Part shown: in pieces, positions 1-8,166 of the stretch
How positions within the stretch are numbered: the stretch's first letter is position 1
How the letters are laid out: each line of letters begins with the position of its first letter
DNA from: Bog-159 sp049511415
GTDB lineage: Bacteria > Acidobacteriota > Terriglobia > Bryobacterales > Bryobacteraceae
DNA length: 64,000 nt
Assembly: GCA_049511415.1 (NCBI GenBank)
Contig: JBEKYC010000017.1
Location: 37,950 to 101,949, forward strand
Reading direction: 5' to 3'
Made by a program: the position numbers and the translations under genes
The notes under the pieces: generated by a model
Database searches by the model: none
What the model saw: the letters and a program-made list of their open reading frames with translations, nothing else
Told to the model about the DNA's origin: nothing

Positions 1-890
1 GTGGCCACGAACGGATATTCCAAGGTCCACTGCCGCGTAAACGTGGTGGGGTCGTCAATGGTGGCGCGGTACAAGACCGTATCCGGCGCGGTGCGGGTGA
101 ACCGTTCAATCACGTGCAGGTTTTCCGATGAACCCCGGAAGTGCGTCTTATTCGTGAAGTTGGTGGTATCCACCACCAGGGTGTCGCCTTCCCAGTGGCC
201 GATGGAATCTCCCAGCCATTGGCGGACGGATGCCGGCGGGTGTGTCCCGTTGATGCGGACAATGCGCGCGTCGTGAACCATTTCCACCAGGATCACCACC
301 GTATCGGCCGTCTGCACGATCTGGTAGTTATTGTTGTACAGCACGGGCAGCATGGGCGGCCCCGACGTGGAGCCGAAGCCCAACAGACAGCGCTCCGATA
401 GCGGCCGGTCCTTCACGCTGTCAAATGCGCCGAACCCTTCGGCCACGAAGTGCTTGCGCCGCTCCGGCGTGAAGGGGGGCACTTTGCCGTCCGGCGGGTC
501 GATGATCAATGACGTGCGCTTCACGCCATCCACGCGGGCGAGTTCGCTGCCCCGGTCGATAAACAGAATGTTATAGCCGCCGGTGCCGTTGGATCCCGCG
601 GCGGCCAGCAGTGGACTTTCGGATTTGCCATCCACGTCGGCCAGTTCCGTGGCGCTTATTTTCTCAAATGCGGCGGCTTCGGCGTCCGTCATGGTCGGCT
701 TGTTGGCGAGTTGCGCCGGGCGCTCCAATGGCGTGATGGTGGCGTTGGTCCAGACACCTTGCAAATCGGGATGCCCGTCCGGCGTGCGGGGTGGTGTCCA
801 GCCGCTCGGGGTTTGGCCGGCGACAGAGGCGCACAGCAGGACCGCCATGGCGGCGCCAATAGCGAAGTTGCGAATCTTATTTTTTGTCAT
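1..890 (-). CDS. Secreted protein of unknown function, 'TPDG-x-P-x-L-x-G-x-W' family (partial, runs off the left edge)
   Basis: Open on the minus strand from an ATG at 890 to the window edge, about 296 residues visible, 3' end missing. The first ~25 residues (MTKNKIRNFAIGAAMAVLLC...) form a signal peptide ending near VAG-QT, so the product is exported. Just after it comes PRTPDGHPDLQGVW, and near residue 235 GHWEGDTLVVDTTNF followed by HVIERFTR. The same two blocks occur in the protein at 1301-2122, so the two are paralogues. Its start overlaps the stop of the DUF6152-like gene by 14 bases, implying translational coupling at the end of a leftward operon that begins near 4252. Families with this TPDG...GxW signature are abundant in Solibacter-like acidobacteria but I know of no function. 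Confidence 0.85.
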   Translation of the reverse strand, partial: MTKNKIRNFAIGAAMAVLLCASVAGQTPSGWTPPRTPDGHPDLQGVWTNATITPLERPAQLANKPTMTDAEAAAFEKISATELADVDGKSESPLLAAAGSNGTGGYNILFIDRGSELARVDGVKRTSLIIDPPDGKVPPFTPERRKHFVAEGFGAFDSVKDRPLSERCLLGFGSTSGPPMLPVLYNNNYQIVQTADTVVILVEMVHDARIVRINGTHPPASVRQWLGDSIGHWEGDTLVVDTTNFTNKTHFRGSSENLHVIERFTRTAPDTVLYRATIDDPTTFTRQWTLEYPFVA

Positions 891-1287
891 ACGGAGCACC
901 TGTGCCTGAGGAACCGAGGAAAAGTTTCCGCCCATCGGGCAGTGTGATATCTCGTCCGTTGGCGCGCATGGAGCCGTCTTTCGACTGATACCCCTCCACC
1001 ACCACGCGTGTGCCGGGCGCCACGCTGGTCTTGGTGAAGCCGCGGCGCAACAGGACGTTTGGGCTACCGGCTTCCACCATCCAACTGGTGACCTTGCCAC
1101 CGGGTCCGGTGACATCCACGTGAATCCAGGCATGCGGGTTGATCAATTCCACCTTGGTGACAACACCTTCCAGATGCACGGGCCGCTTGGCGTCAAACTC
1201 CGCCGCGAACGCATGGTGTGCCCAGGCAGGCAGGGCCGTTGCAATGAGGGCCACGCCCGTCATCACGGCAAGTAATTTCATGTTCAT
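877..1287 (-). CDS. DUF6152-like small secreted protein
   Basis: 136 residues with a clear signal peptide (MNMKLLAVMTGVALIATALPAWA) and a mature part beginning HHAFAAEFDAKRPVHLEGVVTKVELINPHAWIHVDV. This HHAFAAEFD...G.V...E..NPH..I.V layout is what I recall for DUF6152, a small exported domain of unknown function; the assignment is from memory. No enzymatic motif is visible. The gene sits 13 bases after the secreted protein at 1301-2122 and overlaps the next gene by 14 bases, so it is inside the seven-gene leftward operon. A second in-frame ATG lies at 1281; the two starts cannot be separated by ribosome-site quality. Confidence 0.85.
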   Translation of the reverse strand: MNMKLLAVMTGVALIATALPAWAHHAFAAEFDAKRPVHLEGVVTKVELINPHAWIHVDVTGPGGKVTSWMVEAGSPNVLLRRGFTKTSVAPGTRVVVEGYQSKDGSMRANGRDITLPDGRKLFLGSSGTGAPYDKK

Positions 1288-1300
1288 TTCGGTCCGTCCT

Positions 1301-2122
1301 TCACTTGCTGGGTTTTTTAGTAAACCCGCCGTACATCAAATCCTCAGCGAACTCCACGCATTTGAATTCCATCAAGCGCGCGTCCTTCTCCGCGTGACGG
1401 TAGAGAGGCATGCGGATCTTCCATGGCCGCGAGAAAACCTTCGGATCCTCGACGGTGGCTTCGTAATCGAGCACCTCCGGGTTGCGCAAGGTGTAGCGCT
1501 CGACCACGTGCAAGGCATCGCTGTGGAAGTCTCCGGCGCGGTCGAGCCAGGTGCGCTCATCCAAACCCGTGACGTCGATGACCAGCGTATCGCCTTCCCA
1601 ATGGCCGAACGACTGCCCCATCCACGAGTCGGCCGGCGCAGGTCCGGGATCCTGCAGATAAATGTTGCGCACCGCGCCGTCGTATTCGTAGGCGAAAAAC
1701 AGGGACTTTTCGCTCTGCAGAATCTGAAACGGATACGGCATATAGTTGGCCCGCGGCACACCCGGCAGGTAACACTTGATCTCGGGATCGGCGGTCAACC
1801 GCTGTGCGAAGTTGGCGTCTCTCTGTTTTTTTGCGGCCGGCAGGTAGGGGATCTCGCCGCCTTCCACGACTCCCAGGCCTCCGGGCTCGGCGCCCTCGGC
1901 GCCCAAGGCCACCACCAGGCTCGGCCCCGCGGCATGATCCCGCAGATCCCAATTCGCGGTGTTCATCGCCTGCCAGATGCCGTTTAGATTCGGCTTCCCG
2001 TCCGGCGTACGCGGCAATCCATCGGCAGCGCGGCCGGAAACCGCGGCCATAAGAAAAAATACACCTGCGCACGTGGCAGTCACCCAGTTCGTCCCCGGTG
2101 TTCCCCTCAAATCTGTTTTCAC
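1301..2122 (-). CDS. Secreted protein of unknown function, 'TPDG-x-P-x-L-x-G-x-W' family
   Basis: 273 residues from a GTG start. A hydrophobic segment (VFFLMAAVSGRAADG, about residues 21-35) is a signal peptide. The mature N-terminus has PRTPDGKPNLNGIW and the C-terminal half has GHWEGDTLVIDVTGLDERTW followed by HVVERYTLR, the same blocks as in the partial gene at 1-890. That copy is longer, so this is a compact paralogue. No catalytic signature is apparent. It lies between four membrane-protein genes upstream and a DUF6152-like gene downstream, all on one strand with short gaps, which suggests a shared envelope-associated task. Function unknown. Confidence 0.85.
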   Translation of the reverse strand: MKTDLRGTPGTNWVTATCAGVFFLMAAVSGRAADGLPRTPDGKPNLNGIWQAMNTANWDLRDHAAGPSLVVALGAEGAEPGGLGVVEGGEIPYLPAAKKQRDANFAQRLTADPEIKCYLPGVPRANYMPYPFQILQSEKSLFFAYEYDGAVRNIYLQDPGPAPADSWMGQSFGHWEGDTLVIDVTGLDERTWLDRAGDFHSDALHVVERYTLRNPEVLDYEATVEDPKVFSRPWKIRMPLYRHAEKDARLMEFKCVEFAEDLMYGGFTKKPSK

Positions 2123-2217
2123 CTCAGTCTAAACACTGTTACCAAACCCGGCGCATGCCGTCAAGTGGCTGGTCACGAGCCCGGTTCGAGCGGCAGGCAT
2201 GGATTCGCCTGCTACTG

Positions 2218-2244
2218 GCGCTCCCTTACGGTCGCGGCTCGGAT
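2218..2244. repeat. REP-like intergenic sequence (CTCCCTTACGGTCGCGGCTC core)
   Basis: The core CTCCCTTACGGTCGCGGCTC lies in the 138-base gap between two operon genes. From memory, this string (often mis-translated as LPYGRGS) recurs in intergenic DNA of acidobacteria, planctomycetes and verrucomicrobia as a REP-like dispersed repeat. Only one copy was noticed in this window, so repetitiveness cannot be shown here. Confidence 0.4.
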
Positions 2245-2260
2245 GGGCCGGGCGCACCCG

Positions 2261-2746
2261 TCAGGCATCATATGCGATCAAGCGGCCGGATACGATCAGG
2301 CCGGCCCACAATAAGAGTGACAACGCGGCGGCCAGCTTGGCCCGTCCGGTGACCGACTCGTCCAGCTTGAGCGTATCGGCGTAGACGCCGCTATGAAACA
2401 CGAGAGCATGCACGCCCACCAGAACCAGAAGCACCATCTTGACCCAAAAGGAAGGGCTGCGGTAAAGCTTCAGCGGCTCCGCCCAGGTGAGCAGCAAGCC
2501 GGTGACGAACACCACCACAAAGCCCAATCGCTTCCAGGGCCGGGATTGGTGCACGATATCCGACACCAGCCGCCGCTGCATGGCCCAGCCAAGCAGACGC
2601 AGATCCGTCACCAGCACCATACCGCCAAACAGAGCGATCCCCAGCAGATGAAACCCGCCAATGATGGGGTAGGGAAGAGCGCCTTCCCGGATCGCCGTGC
2701 TGAGATCCGTGCTTTCGATCCATGCGAGTATGGCGGGAATTGACAT
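2261..2746 (-). CDS. Small integral membrane protein, DUF6644-like (paralogue 4 of 4)
   Basis: 161 residues with about four hydrophobic spans. The layout PYPIIGGFHLLGIALFGGMVLVTDLRLLG, then a W-x-x-LGFVVVFVTGLLLTW span, a SFWVKMVLLVLVGVHALVFH span and a final LWAGLIVSGRLIAY is repeated in the next three genes upstream. It resembles the family I remember as DUF6644, unverified. Conserved histidine in the FHLLG span, the DLRLLG loop and the terminal GR-x-IA motif are shared by all four copies. Eleven bases separate it from the preceding paralogue. It could be a small redox or sensor membrane subunit, but no cofactor motif is decisive. Confidence 0.85.
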   Translation of the reverse strand: MSIPAILAWIESTDLSTAIREGALPYPIIGGFHLLGIALFGGMVLVTDLRLLGWAMQRRLVSDIVHQSRPWKRLGFVVVFVTGLLLTWAEPLKLYRSPSFWVKMVLLVLVGVHALVFHSGVYADTLKLDESVTGRAKLAAALSLLLWAGLIVSGRLIAYDA

Positions 2747-2756
2747 GGCACAAACC

Positions 2757-3224
2757 TCAAACGAAGGCGATCATGCGCCCACCGGCTACCACTGCGATCC
2801 ACAATGCCAGCGACAGACAGCCGGCCAGTTTGGCCGCCATCGGCGGGACTTGGGGTCCGGTCGCCCGGCGATGCACGGTGAAATGAAAAAGCAGAGCCGC
2901 CGCCAGGCAAATCATCTTGAATTGGAAAGACGGGTTCACATGGTAGACGACGGCATCCGCCGAAAACAGTAAGAATCCGGTGATCAGCATGACGACGATA
3001 CCGGATAACGTCCAGGGCGCCAGATCCGCGGCGAGCTGCGCGGCTGTCTGGCGGCGCATGCCGATGCCGACCAGGCGGAGATCCACAATCGCAATCGTGC
3101 CGATGGACAACGCAAAACCCATGAAATGGACGCTCTGCACCACCGGGAAAGCCCACTCCGGGCCGTTCATCGCGTTAGCCCACGGACTGGTCGAGAGCCA
3201 TTCAAAAACAGACGAAGACTGCAC
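2757..3224 (-). CDS. Small integral membrane protein, DUF6644-like (paralogue 3 of 4)
   Basis: 155 residues from a GTG at 3224, chosen because GGGGAGG lies six bases upstream and because the start then lines up with the other three copies (SSVFEWLSTSPWANAMNG). The open frame runs further upstream but that part is not family-like. Four hydrophobic spans carry the shared motifs VQSVHFMGFALSIGTIAIVD, DLRLVGIG, a VVYHVNPSFQFKM loop and a final GGRMIAF. Neighbouring genes on both sides are divergent paralogues with gaps of 10-14 bases, so they are co-transcribed. Function unknown. Confidence 0.85.
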   Translation of the reverse strand: MQSSSVFEWLSTSPWANAMNGPEWAFPVVQSVHFMGFALSIGTIAIVDLRLVGIGMRRQTAAQLAADLAPWTLSGIVVMLITGFLLFSADAVVYHVNPSFQFKMICLAAALLFHFTVHRRATGPQVPPMAAKLAGCLSLALWIAVVAGGRMIAFV

Positions 3225-3238
3225 GCGAACCTCCCCAA

Positions 3239-3715
3239 TCAGGAAAAACCGATCCACCTTCCGCCCACACCTACGCCCGACCACAAAAGAATGGAAATCA
3301 CCGCCACGGTCCGGGCCCACAATGGGCGCACGCGCTCCGGATCGGCCAGCGCCACCGCGCGCGCCACCGTGAACGTGAAAACAATCGAGAGCAGCAGGCA
3401 GATCATCTTAACCCAAAACGCCCCGTGATAATAGAGCTTGGTAGCCTCCGAGGTAAACAGGAGCATGCCGGAGATCAGCATGACGGTCAGGCTGGCGAGG
3501 AGCCAAGGCCGCATATCACGCCAAAGCTGTGCCACAGGCTGGCGTTTCACACCAATGCCCAGCAGGCGCAAATCGACGAGGAGCACCGCTCCACCGATGA
3601 CCGCCAGACCCAATAAGTGGAACGATTCGATGACCGGAAAGAGCCAGTTCGATCCCCGAATGGCCTCGCCTATTGGACTGTTTTCACACCATGCAAAAAA
3701 AGAAAGCACCGACAC
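3239..3715 (-). CDS. Small integral membrane protein, DUF6644-like (paralogue 2 of 4)
   Basis: 158 residues from a GTG at 3715 preceded by GAGAGG; another in-frame GTG at 3736 gives seven extra residues. The chosen start matches the paralogues (VLSFFAWCENSPIGEAIRGSNW). Motifs are VIESFHLLGLAVIGGAVLLVD, DLRLLGIG, LTVMLISGMLLF, AFWVKMICLLLSIVFTF and final GVGGRWIGF. Four predicted membrane spans and almost no soluble part. Fourteen bases separate it from paralogue 3 and 24 from the stop of paralogue 1. The four copies share layout but have diverged a great deal in sequence, so they may form a hetero-oligomer rather than being redundant. Confidence 0.85.
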   Translation of the reverse strand: MSVLSFFAWCENSPIGEAIRGSNWLFPVIESFHLLGLAVIGGAVLLVDLRLLGIGVKRQPVAQLWRDMRPWLLASLTVMLISGMLLFTSEATKLYYHGAFWVKMICLLLSIVFTFTVARAVALADPERVRPLWARTVAVISILLWSGVGVGGRWIGFS

Positions 3716-3739
3716 TCGAAGATCCTCTCGATCCACGTC

Positions 3740-4252
3740 TCAGGTTTGCTTGTCAAACCAGTTGTAAGCGATCATTCTTCCGGCGACGACAATTCCGGCC
3801 CACAACAGCAATGAAACAGCACCCGCAAGCCGGGCGGGCAGGGGCGGCGCCGCTTCCACGCCCCAGTTTCGGATGGTGCGATAGATGGTCAGATGAAAAA
3901 CCGCGGTATTCGCCCCCGCCAAGAGCAGGAAAGCCACTTTGAAGCGGAAGAAAATGTTGAGGTATGTCTTAACCGGAATGGCGTAAAACAGCAGCGATCC
4001 ACTCACGACCATCACGGCGAATCCAGCGATTGTCCACGGCACCAGCCGCGCCACGACTTCGGCTGCCGGCGTCTTCATCATGGTGACGCCGAGCAGGCGC
4101 AGATCCATGACGACAACTAAACCCAGGAACAGGCACAGCGTCAATACGTGGACCGACTCGACAATCGGATAGACCCATATCGATTCGTGCAGCGCGATAC
4201 TCCACGGCGTTGCTGCGAGCCAGCGGCAGAACTCAAGCACCCGTACGGTCAT
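3740..4252 (-). CDS. Small integral membrane protein, DUF6644-like (paralogue 1 of 4, first gene of operon)
   Basis: 170 residues from ATG 4252, which has GAGGGGG directly upstream and lies 16 bases after a TATAAT box; the open frame extends 37 codons further but that part crosses the likely promoter. Motifs: VYPIVESVHVLTLCLFLGLVVVMD, DLRLLGVT, GFAVMVVSGSLLF, FFRFKVAFLLLAGANTAVFHLT, final AGRMIAYNW. Four hydrophobic spans. This is the first gene of a leftward operon ending off the window: four such membrane proteins, then two secreted proteins around a DUF6152-like protein. Function unknown. Confidence 0.85.
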   Translation of the reverse strand: MTVRVLEFCRWLAATPWSIALHESIWVYPIVESVHVLTLCLFLGLVVVMDLRLLGVTMMKTPAAEVVARLVPWTIAGFAVMVVSGSLLFYAIPVKTYLNIFFRFKVAFLLLAGANTAVFHLTIYRTIRNWGVEAAPPLPARLAGAVSLLLWAGIVVAGRMIAYNWFDKQT

Positions 4253-4268
4253 CCCCCTCAGGAGTCCA

Positions 4269-4296
4269 ATTATACATTGCCGCCAGCCGGGGGGAA
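4269..4296 (-). promoter_or_regulatory. Putative sigma-70 promoter of the DUF6644-like operon
   Basis: On the minus strand a perfect TATAAT (4269-4274) lies 16 bases before the ATG at 4252. A weak -35 (TTCCCC, 4291-4296) precedes it with a 16-base spacer. The -10 is convincing, the -35 is not. Confidence 0.45.
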
Positions 4297-4628
4297 GGTC
4301 TGCTCGCGAACCGTAGAAATCATTACATCGGACAGGGCTGTTTGATCTGTTTTGACCAGACATGGAGCGGGCGGCAGCGGTAACTTTTGGGTATGGCCGC
4401 TCCTGCCATGCATGCTTGTGCCGAGAAACGCCGGTTGATTATGAGATTCACGGCGGCGGTAGAAGAGTGCAACAGGCTACAAACCAAGCAAACCAGCGCG
4501 CTCCTGCGTGGCGAAGGGTTTTTGTGGGAAACCCAGATCGCGCAAGCCATGGAACGGAGAGACCGGACAAAGTTTGCGGTGATGGGACACCAGCAGGAGC
4601 ACGGCTGCTAGGGCTGGATGGGCCGCAT
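4297..4628. other. Intergenic region without a supportable gene
   Basis: This stretch lies between the end of the flavin monooxygenase gene and the operon promoter. Short open frames occur on both strands (for example 4387-4611 plus and 4323-4550 minus) but they overlap each other, have no family resemblance and unconvincing starts. It probably holds the rest of the operon's upstream control region. No strong hairpin was seen. Confidence 0.5.
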
Positions 4629-6143
4629 TTATTTTGCGGCTTGGGCCAGTGCGCCGACGGCGGGTGCGGGAACCTCCGCCGGATTGGAGAACACCAGCGC
4701 GCCGTCTTCCACCCGGCTCCACTTGAGACTGAGAGCGTCGCGCACGTAATTCTGATAAACCCGCCAGGGCGCTTTGGAACCCTGCTTGGGCCAATCGGCG
4801 ATAGCGCGCTGCATATATCCGGGCGTGAATTTTTCGACGAAAGGCGCCGCGGCGGGCTGATCGCCCGATCGCGGTGTCACCTGGCGCGCGCGTTTTTTGT
4901 CCATGGCATTCAGCAGGCGGCAGACGTAAGTGCAGATCAGGTCCGCTTTCAGGGTCCAGGATGCATTGATGTAGCCGAATACCGAAGCCAGGTTCGGCAC
5001 GCCCGACAGCATCACGCCTTTATAGGCCAACGTCCGGCTCATATCCACGGCGCGCCCGTCGACCAGGAGTTCCGCGCCGCCGAAGGCCTGCAGCACCAAG
5101 CCTGTGGCCGTCACCACGATATCGGCCTCCAATTCCTTACCCGATTGCAGCAGGATGCCCTTATCGGTAAACCGTTCGATCCGATCGGTGACCACATCGG
5201 CGCGTCCGGCCCGGATCGCCTGGAACAAATCCGCGTCCGGCACCAGGCAGAGCCGCTGTTCCCAGGGATTGTAGCGCGGCGTGAAGTGCGCGGCCACATC
5301 GTAATCGGGACCCAGGTGCTCGCGCACCTGCTTGAGAATTCCGGTTTTGACGAAATTTGGACGGCGCTGTGCCAATTGGTAGACGTAGATCATGAAGGCG
5401 ACGTTCTTCCAGCGGCTGAGCTTATAGGCCCACATGGCGGGCAGGAAGCGCCGCAAACGGTTTGCGATGGCGTCTTGCTCCGGCATGGAAACTATGTAGG
5501 TGGGCGATCGCTGCAACATGGTCACATGGGCTGCGGTCTTGGCCATGGCGGGCAGGAGCGTTACGGCGGTCGCGCCGCTGCCGATAATGACCACCCGCTT
5601 GCCGGCGTAATCCAGATTTTCCGGCCAGGCTTGCGGGTGGACCAAACGGCCGGTGAAGCGGCCCATCTCCGGAAAATCGGGCTGATAACCCGCGGAATAG
5701 CGATAATAACCGGCGCAAGAGAACAGGAAATTGCAGGTAAACGACACTGGCTCTTCGCATCCATCGGCCCCTTGCCGCAATGCGGATACGGTCCATTTTG
5801 CCTCTTGCGACGACCATGCCGCGCGTTGAATCCGGTGACGGAAGCGAATATGCCGGTCGATGCCTCCATCCCGCGCGGTGGCCGTGATGTAGTTGCGGAT
5901 GTCGTCCCCCGGAGCGATCGCCTTGGAGTTGGTCCAGGGCCGGAACGAATAGCCCATGGTGAGCATGTCGGAGTCGGAACGGATACCCGGATAACGGAAC
6001 AGGTCCCAGGTGCCGCCGATGCGCTCGCGCTGCTCGATGATGACGTAGGTCTTGTGCGGGCAGAGCTTTTGCAAGTGATAGGCCGCGTCGATGCCCGACA
6101 GGCCCGCACCCATGATTAAAACGTCGAAATGTTCCACTGCCAT
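4629..6143 (-). CDS. Flavin-containing monooxygenase (Baeyer-Villiger/FMO type)
   Basis: 504 residues. The ATG at 6143 is chosen over the longer frame because AGGAG lies seven bases upstream and the FAD fingerprint then starts at residue 7 (FDVLIMGAGLSGIDAAYHL). A second Rossmann motif, VVIIGSGATAVTLLPAM near residue 190, would bind NADPH. GGTWDLFRYPGIRSDSDM and RLVHPQAWPENLDYAGKRV match class B flavin monooxygenases, where FxGxxxHxxxW is the usual fingerprint; here it reads FTGRLVHPQAW, so it is recognisable. The VVTATGLVL ATG motif is present. Such enzymes insert oxygen into ketones or oxidise soft nucleophiles; the substrate cannot be read from sequence. The gene is monocistronic. Confidence 0.9.
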   Translation of the reverse strand: MAVEHFDVLIMGAGLSGIDAAYHLQKLCPHKTYVIIEQRERIGGTWDLFRYPGIRSDSDMLTMGYSFRPWTNSKAIAPGDDIRNYITATARDGGIDRHIRFRHRIQRAAWSSQEAKWTVSALRQGADGCEEPVSFTCNFLFSCAGYYRYSAGYQPDFPEMGRFTGRLVHPQAWPENLDYAGKRVVIIGSGATAVTLLPAMAKTAAHVTMLQRSPTYIVSMPEQDAIANRLRRFLPAMWAYKLSRWKNVAFMIYVYQLAQRRPNFVKTGILKQVREHLGPDYDVAAHFTPRYNPWEQRLCLVPDADLFQAIRAGRADVVTDRIERFTDKGILLQSGKELEADIVVTATGLVLQAFGGAELLVDGRAVDMSRTLAYKGVMLSGVPNLASVFGYINASWTLKADLICTYVCRLLNAMDKKRARQVTPRSGDQPAAAPFVEKFTPGYMQRAIADWPKQGSKAPWRVYQNYVRDALSLKWSRVEDGALVFSNPAEVPAPAVGALAQAAK

Positions 6144-6259
6144 GCGATGCTCCTGGCTGGTGCTTCGACGAAGATAGCACATCGCCGGCCCACGACTTTT
6201 ACAAATTTCTCACATGCACCTAACACTACGCTAAGCGCCGCCCGCTACCCTGGAAACAT

Positions 6260-7417
6260 ATGATGAAAAAACTGAGTCAATGGGCCGTCGTTTTGATGGC
6301 TGGAACCAGCGCCTTCGCCCAGTCGCCCGATTTTCAGCCAAAACCGTCAGCCGGACCGGGCACGGTCTTGGTGCACAGCAAATTCGGGGGGCAAATCTTC
6401 GGGTTTGATATCGATCAGACCGGCACGGAGGGCGTGCTGAGCGAGGCGCGGACTCTTTCGAGCGGCGCCGTGCTGGCCGCGGTCGAAACGTTCGATCAGG
6501 CCACCGGCCAGATTTTGAAAGTCGTTTCCAAGACGGAAAACGGCGACAACTTTATTACTATGGGCGTGGTGGGCAACAGCGTGGGTTTGGTCGAACTTGA
6601 AGAAGTACAAGGCGGTTTCGTCGCCAAGCGCATCTTCCCGACCCTGAATCCACTGGATGGCAACAAAATTACGGGCGTCTGGACTCCGCCCATCGGGACA
6701 CAGCACATCATCATGCCGGGAGGAGTGGCGGAGAGCCAGGGAGTTGGGAACGTGGCAGTGTTTGCCTACGACAACAGCAGTAACTTCATCCCTTATGTCT
6801 TTTCTTCCAATGTGGCGGCCAACACTTTCGGGCCGGTCGTGGACATCACCGACCCGACCGATTTTGCCAGCGTGCCACCACCCATCGCATACGATAGCCT
6901 CACAAACCAGGCCATTCTGGGCGGCGGGGACGGATGCTTTGGCTGCTTTCCGGTGATCGGAATCGTCGATTTGACCGCCGGCAAGTTCTCGACGTTTGGC
7001 GGCATTGGATTCGGCTTTATCAATGGCATCGCCGTCGATTCGGCGGACGGGATTTTCTGCACCACCACGGAAGACGATGCCGGCGTGGAGTTCTACAATC
7101 TAGCTACGCAGAGCGGATCGAAAGTGATTCTGCCGGGCTCGGGCGGGGAGCAGATCTTCAGCGGAGCGGATGTGCAGTACGACTCGCTTAACAAACTGTT
7201 CCTGATCGCGCAGCCCACATCGAGCACGGCTGCCAGCGGTAGCGCCATCTATGTGTACGATACGGAAGGGAAGTTGCAGGAGACTCTGAACGGATTCAGC
7301 TTCTCGAACACTTTCAACGTGGTGGCGATGCACATCGGGCTGAACCCGGGCAATCGGAGCGGATTCGTGAATGGTCCGAATGCGGGCGTGACGGAGCTGC
7401 AGTCCTTTACGTATTGA
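6260..7417 (+). CDS. Secreted beta-propeller-like protein of unknown function
   Basis: 385 residues with a signal peptide (MMKKLSQWAVVLMAGTSAFAQS). The mature part is a series of short beta-rich blocks (VAVFAYDNSSN, IGIVDLTAGKFSTF, GIAVDSADGIFCTT, YDSLNKLFLIAQP, IYVYDTEGKLQETL) typical of YVTN/NHL-like propellers, ending in SGFVNGPNAGVTELQSF. A CFGCF motif is notable in an exported protein. The ribosome site is weak. It converges with the NIPSNAP-like gene, whose stop is 14 bases away. No enzymatic signature; probably a binding or surface protein. Confidence 0.8.
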   Translation: MMKKLSQWAVVLMAGTSAFAQSPDFQPKPSAGPGTVLVHSKFGGQIFGFDIDQTGTEGVLSEARTLSSGAVLAAVETFDQATGQILKVVSKTENGDNFITMGVVGNSVGLVELEEVQGGFVAKRIFPTLNPLDGNKITGVWTPPIGTQHIIMPGGVAESQGVGNVAVFAYDNSSNFIPYVFSSNVAANTFGPVVDITDPTDFASVPPPIAYDSLTNQAILGGGDGCFGCFPVIGIVDLTAGKFSTFGGIGFGFINGIAVDSADGIFCTTTEDDAGVEFYNLATQSGSKVILPGSGGEQIFSGADVQYDSLNKLFLIAQPTSSTAASGSAIYVYDTEGKLQETLNGFSFSNTFNVVAMHIGLNPGNRSGFVNGPNAGVTELQSFTY

Positions 7418-7431
7418 GGGAGAGGCCAGGC

Positions 7432-7905
7432 CTATTTCATCGGCGAGAAGTCCGTCGGATGCATATACGTGGAGTCGATTTTGTCGACGCTCTTATCGGC
7501 CTGCTCGGATTTTATGATTTCCTGAAAACCCGGGTCGGCGCGCATTGCCGCCCAGTTTTTTGTGGCTTGCTCCCGGCTCGGATGGGCCAGGATATAGATG
7601 AACGTGTTGTCTGAAGCAGGAGCGTCGTCGGGTATCCAGTAACCTATCGCATTTAGATCGTGCCTGGCGAGCAGCTTCGAGGCCGTGTCGCGAAACCGCG
7701 ACTCCAGCGCCGGCAGCTTGCCCGGCAGGGCATGATAAACGCGCAGTTCGAAGACGCGATTGCTATCCGCCCGCACCTGGCTGGTATGCGCGAGGCGGGC
7801 CGTAATCGCCGATCCGGCGGCGAAGGAAAACAGCGCGATGCCGCAAACCGTCCATCCTTTGAATTTCCAGCGGTCAAACGCGATGTGCCGTCCAATCGTT
7901 TTCAT
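7432..7905 (-). CDS. NIPSNAP-family protein with N-terminal membrane anchor
   Basis: 157 residues from ATG 7905, six bases after GGAGGGG; an upstream in-frame GTG at 7911 is less likely. Residues about 18-38 (WTVCGIALFSFAAGSAITARL) form a signal anchor. The rest matches the NIPSNAP alpha/beta-barrel: FELRVYHALPGKLPALESRFRDTASKLLARHDLNAIGYW and later FIYILAHPSREQATKNWAAMRADPGFQEI. NIPSNAP domains are ferredoxin-like folds of uncertain biochemical role, often next to oxidoreductases. Having the domain exported or anchored is common in acidobacteria. No operon partner is apparent. Confidence 0.88.
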   Translation of the reverse strand: MKTIGRHIAFDRWKFKGWTVCGIALFSFAAGSAITARLAHTSQVRADSNRVFELRVYHALPGKLPALESRFRDTASKLLARHDLNAIGYWIPDDAPASDNTFIYILAHPSREQATKNWAAMRADPGFQEIIKSEQADKSVDKIDSTYMHPTDFSPMK

Positions 7906-7944
7906 ATACACCCCTCCACAAACAGTTTACGAGATGGCCGTGGA

Positions 7945-8085
7945 AACGGATTGAGGAAATTGCTGTAGCCTGTTGGTTGTGAGGCAAGGAGACGCCGAAG
8001 CGCTACCGATCGGACGGGGATTCGGGATCGGCCGGCGTGGCTGCGAACCGTGACCTAGTCCTTTCCTTCGGGAGGGTCTTCGGTT
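7945..8085 (+). pseudogene. Decayed fragment of the LigD-type polymerase gene 5' end
   Basis: Three blocks here match the intact region downstream in order and orientation, with internal deletions: 7945-8014 matches 9435-9504 (including the last codons of the anti-sigma gene and the polymerase start), 8016-8035 matches 9617-9638, and 8031-8072 matches 9707-9751. Shared strings include TTGCTGTAGCCTGTTGGTTG and GTCCTTTCCTTCGGGA. The reading frame is destroyed. This places direct repeats on both sides of the sigma/anti-sigma pair, and indicates either a tandem duplication followed by decay or an insertion event. Confidence 0.85.
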
Positions 8086-8166
8086 GTTGGGACACAGGGC
8101 AAACGCCGAAATACGTCCGCTGATCCGATTCTTTTTCGGACCTCGCGGTAATACTGTGCAGACACC

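Noticed and set aside
4362..6119. Long plus-strand open frame (585 codons) opposite the flavin monooxygenase
   Set aside because: Codons give His/Arg/Gly-rich sequence with no family motif; the minus strand has clear FAD and NADP motifs. High GC makes such antisense frames common.
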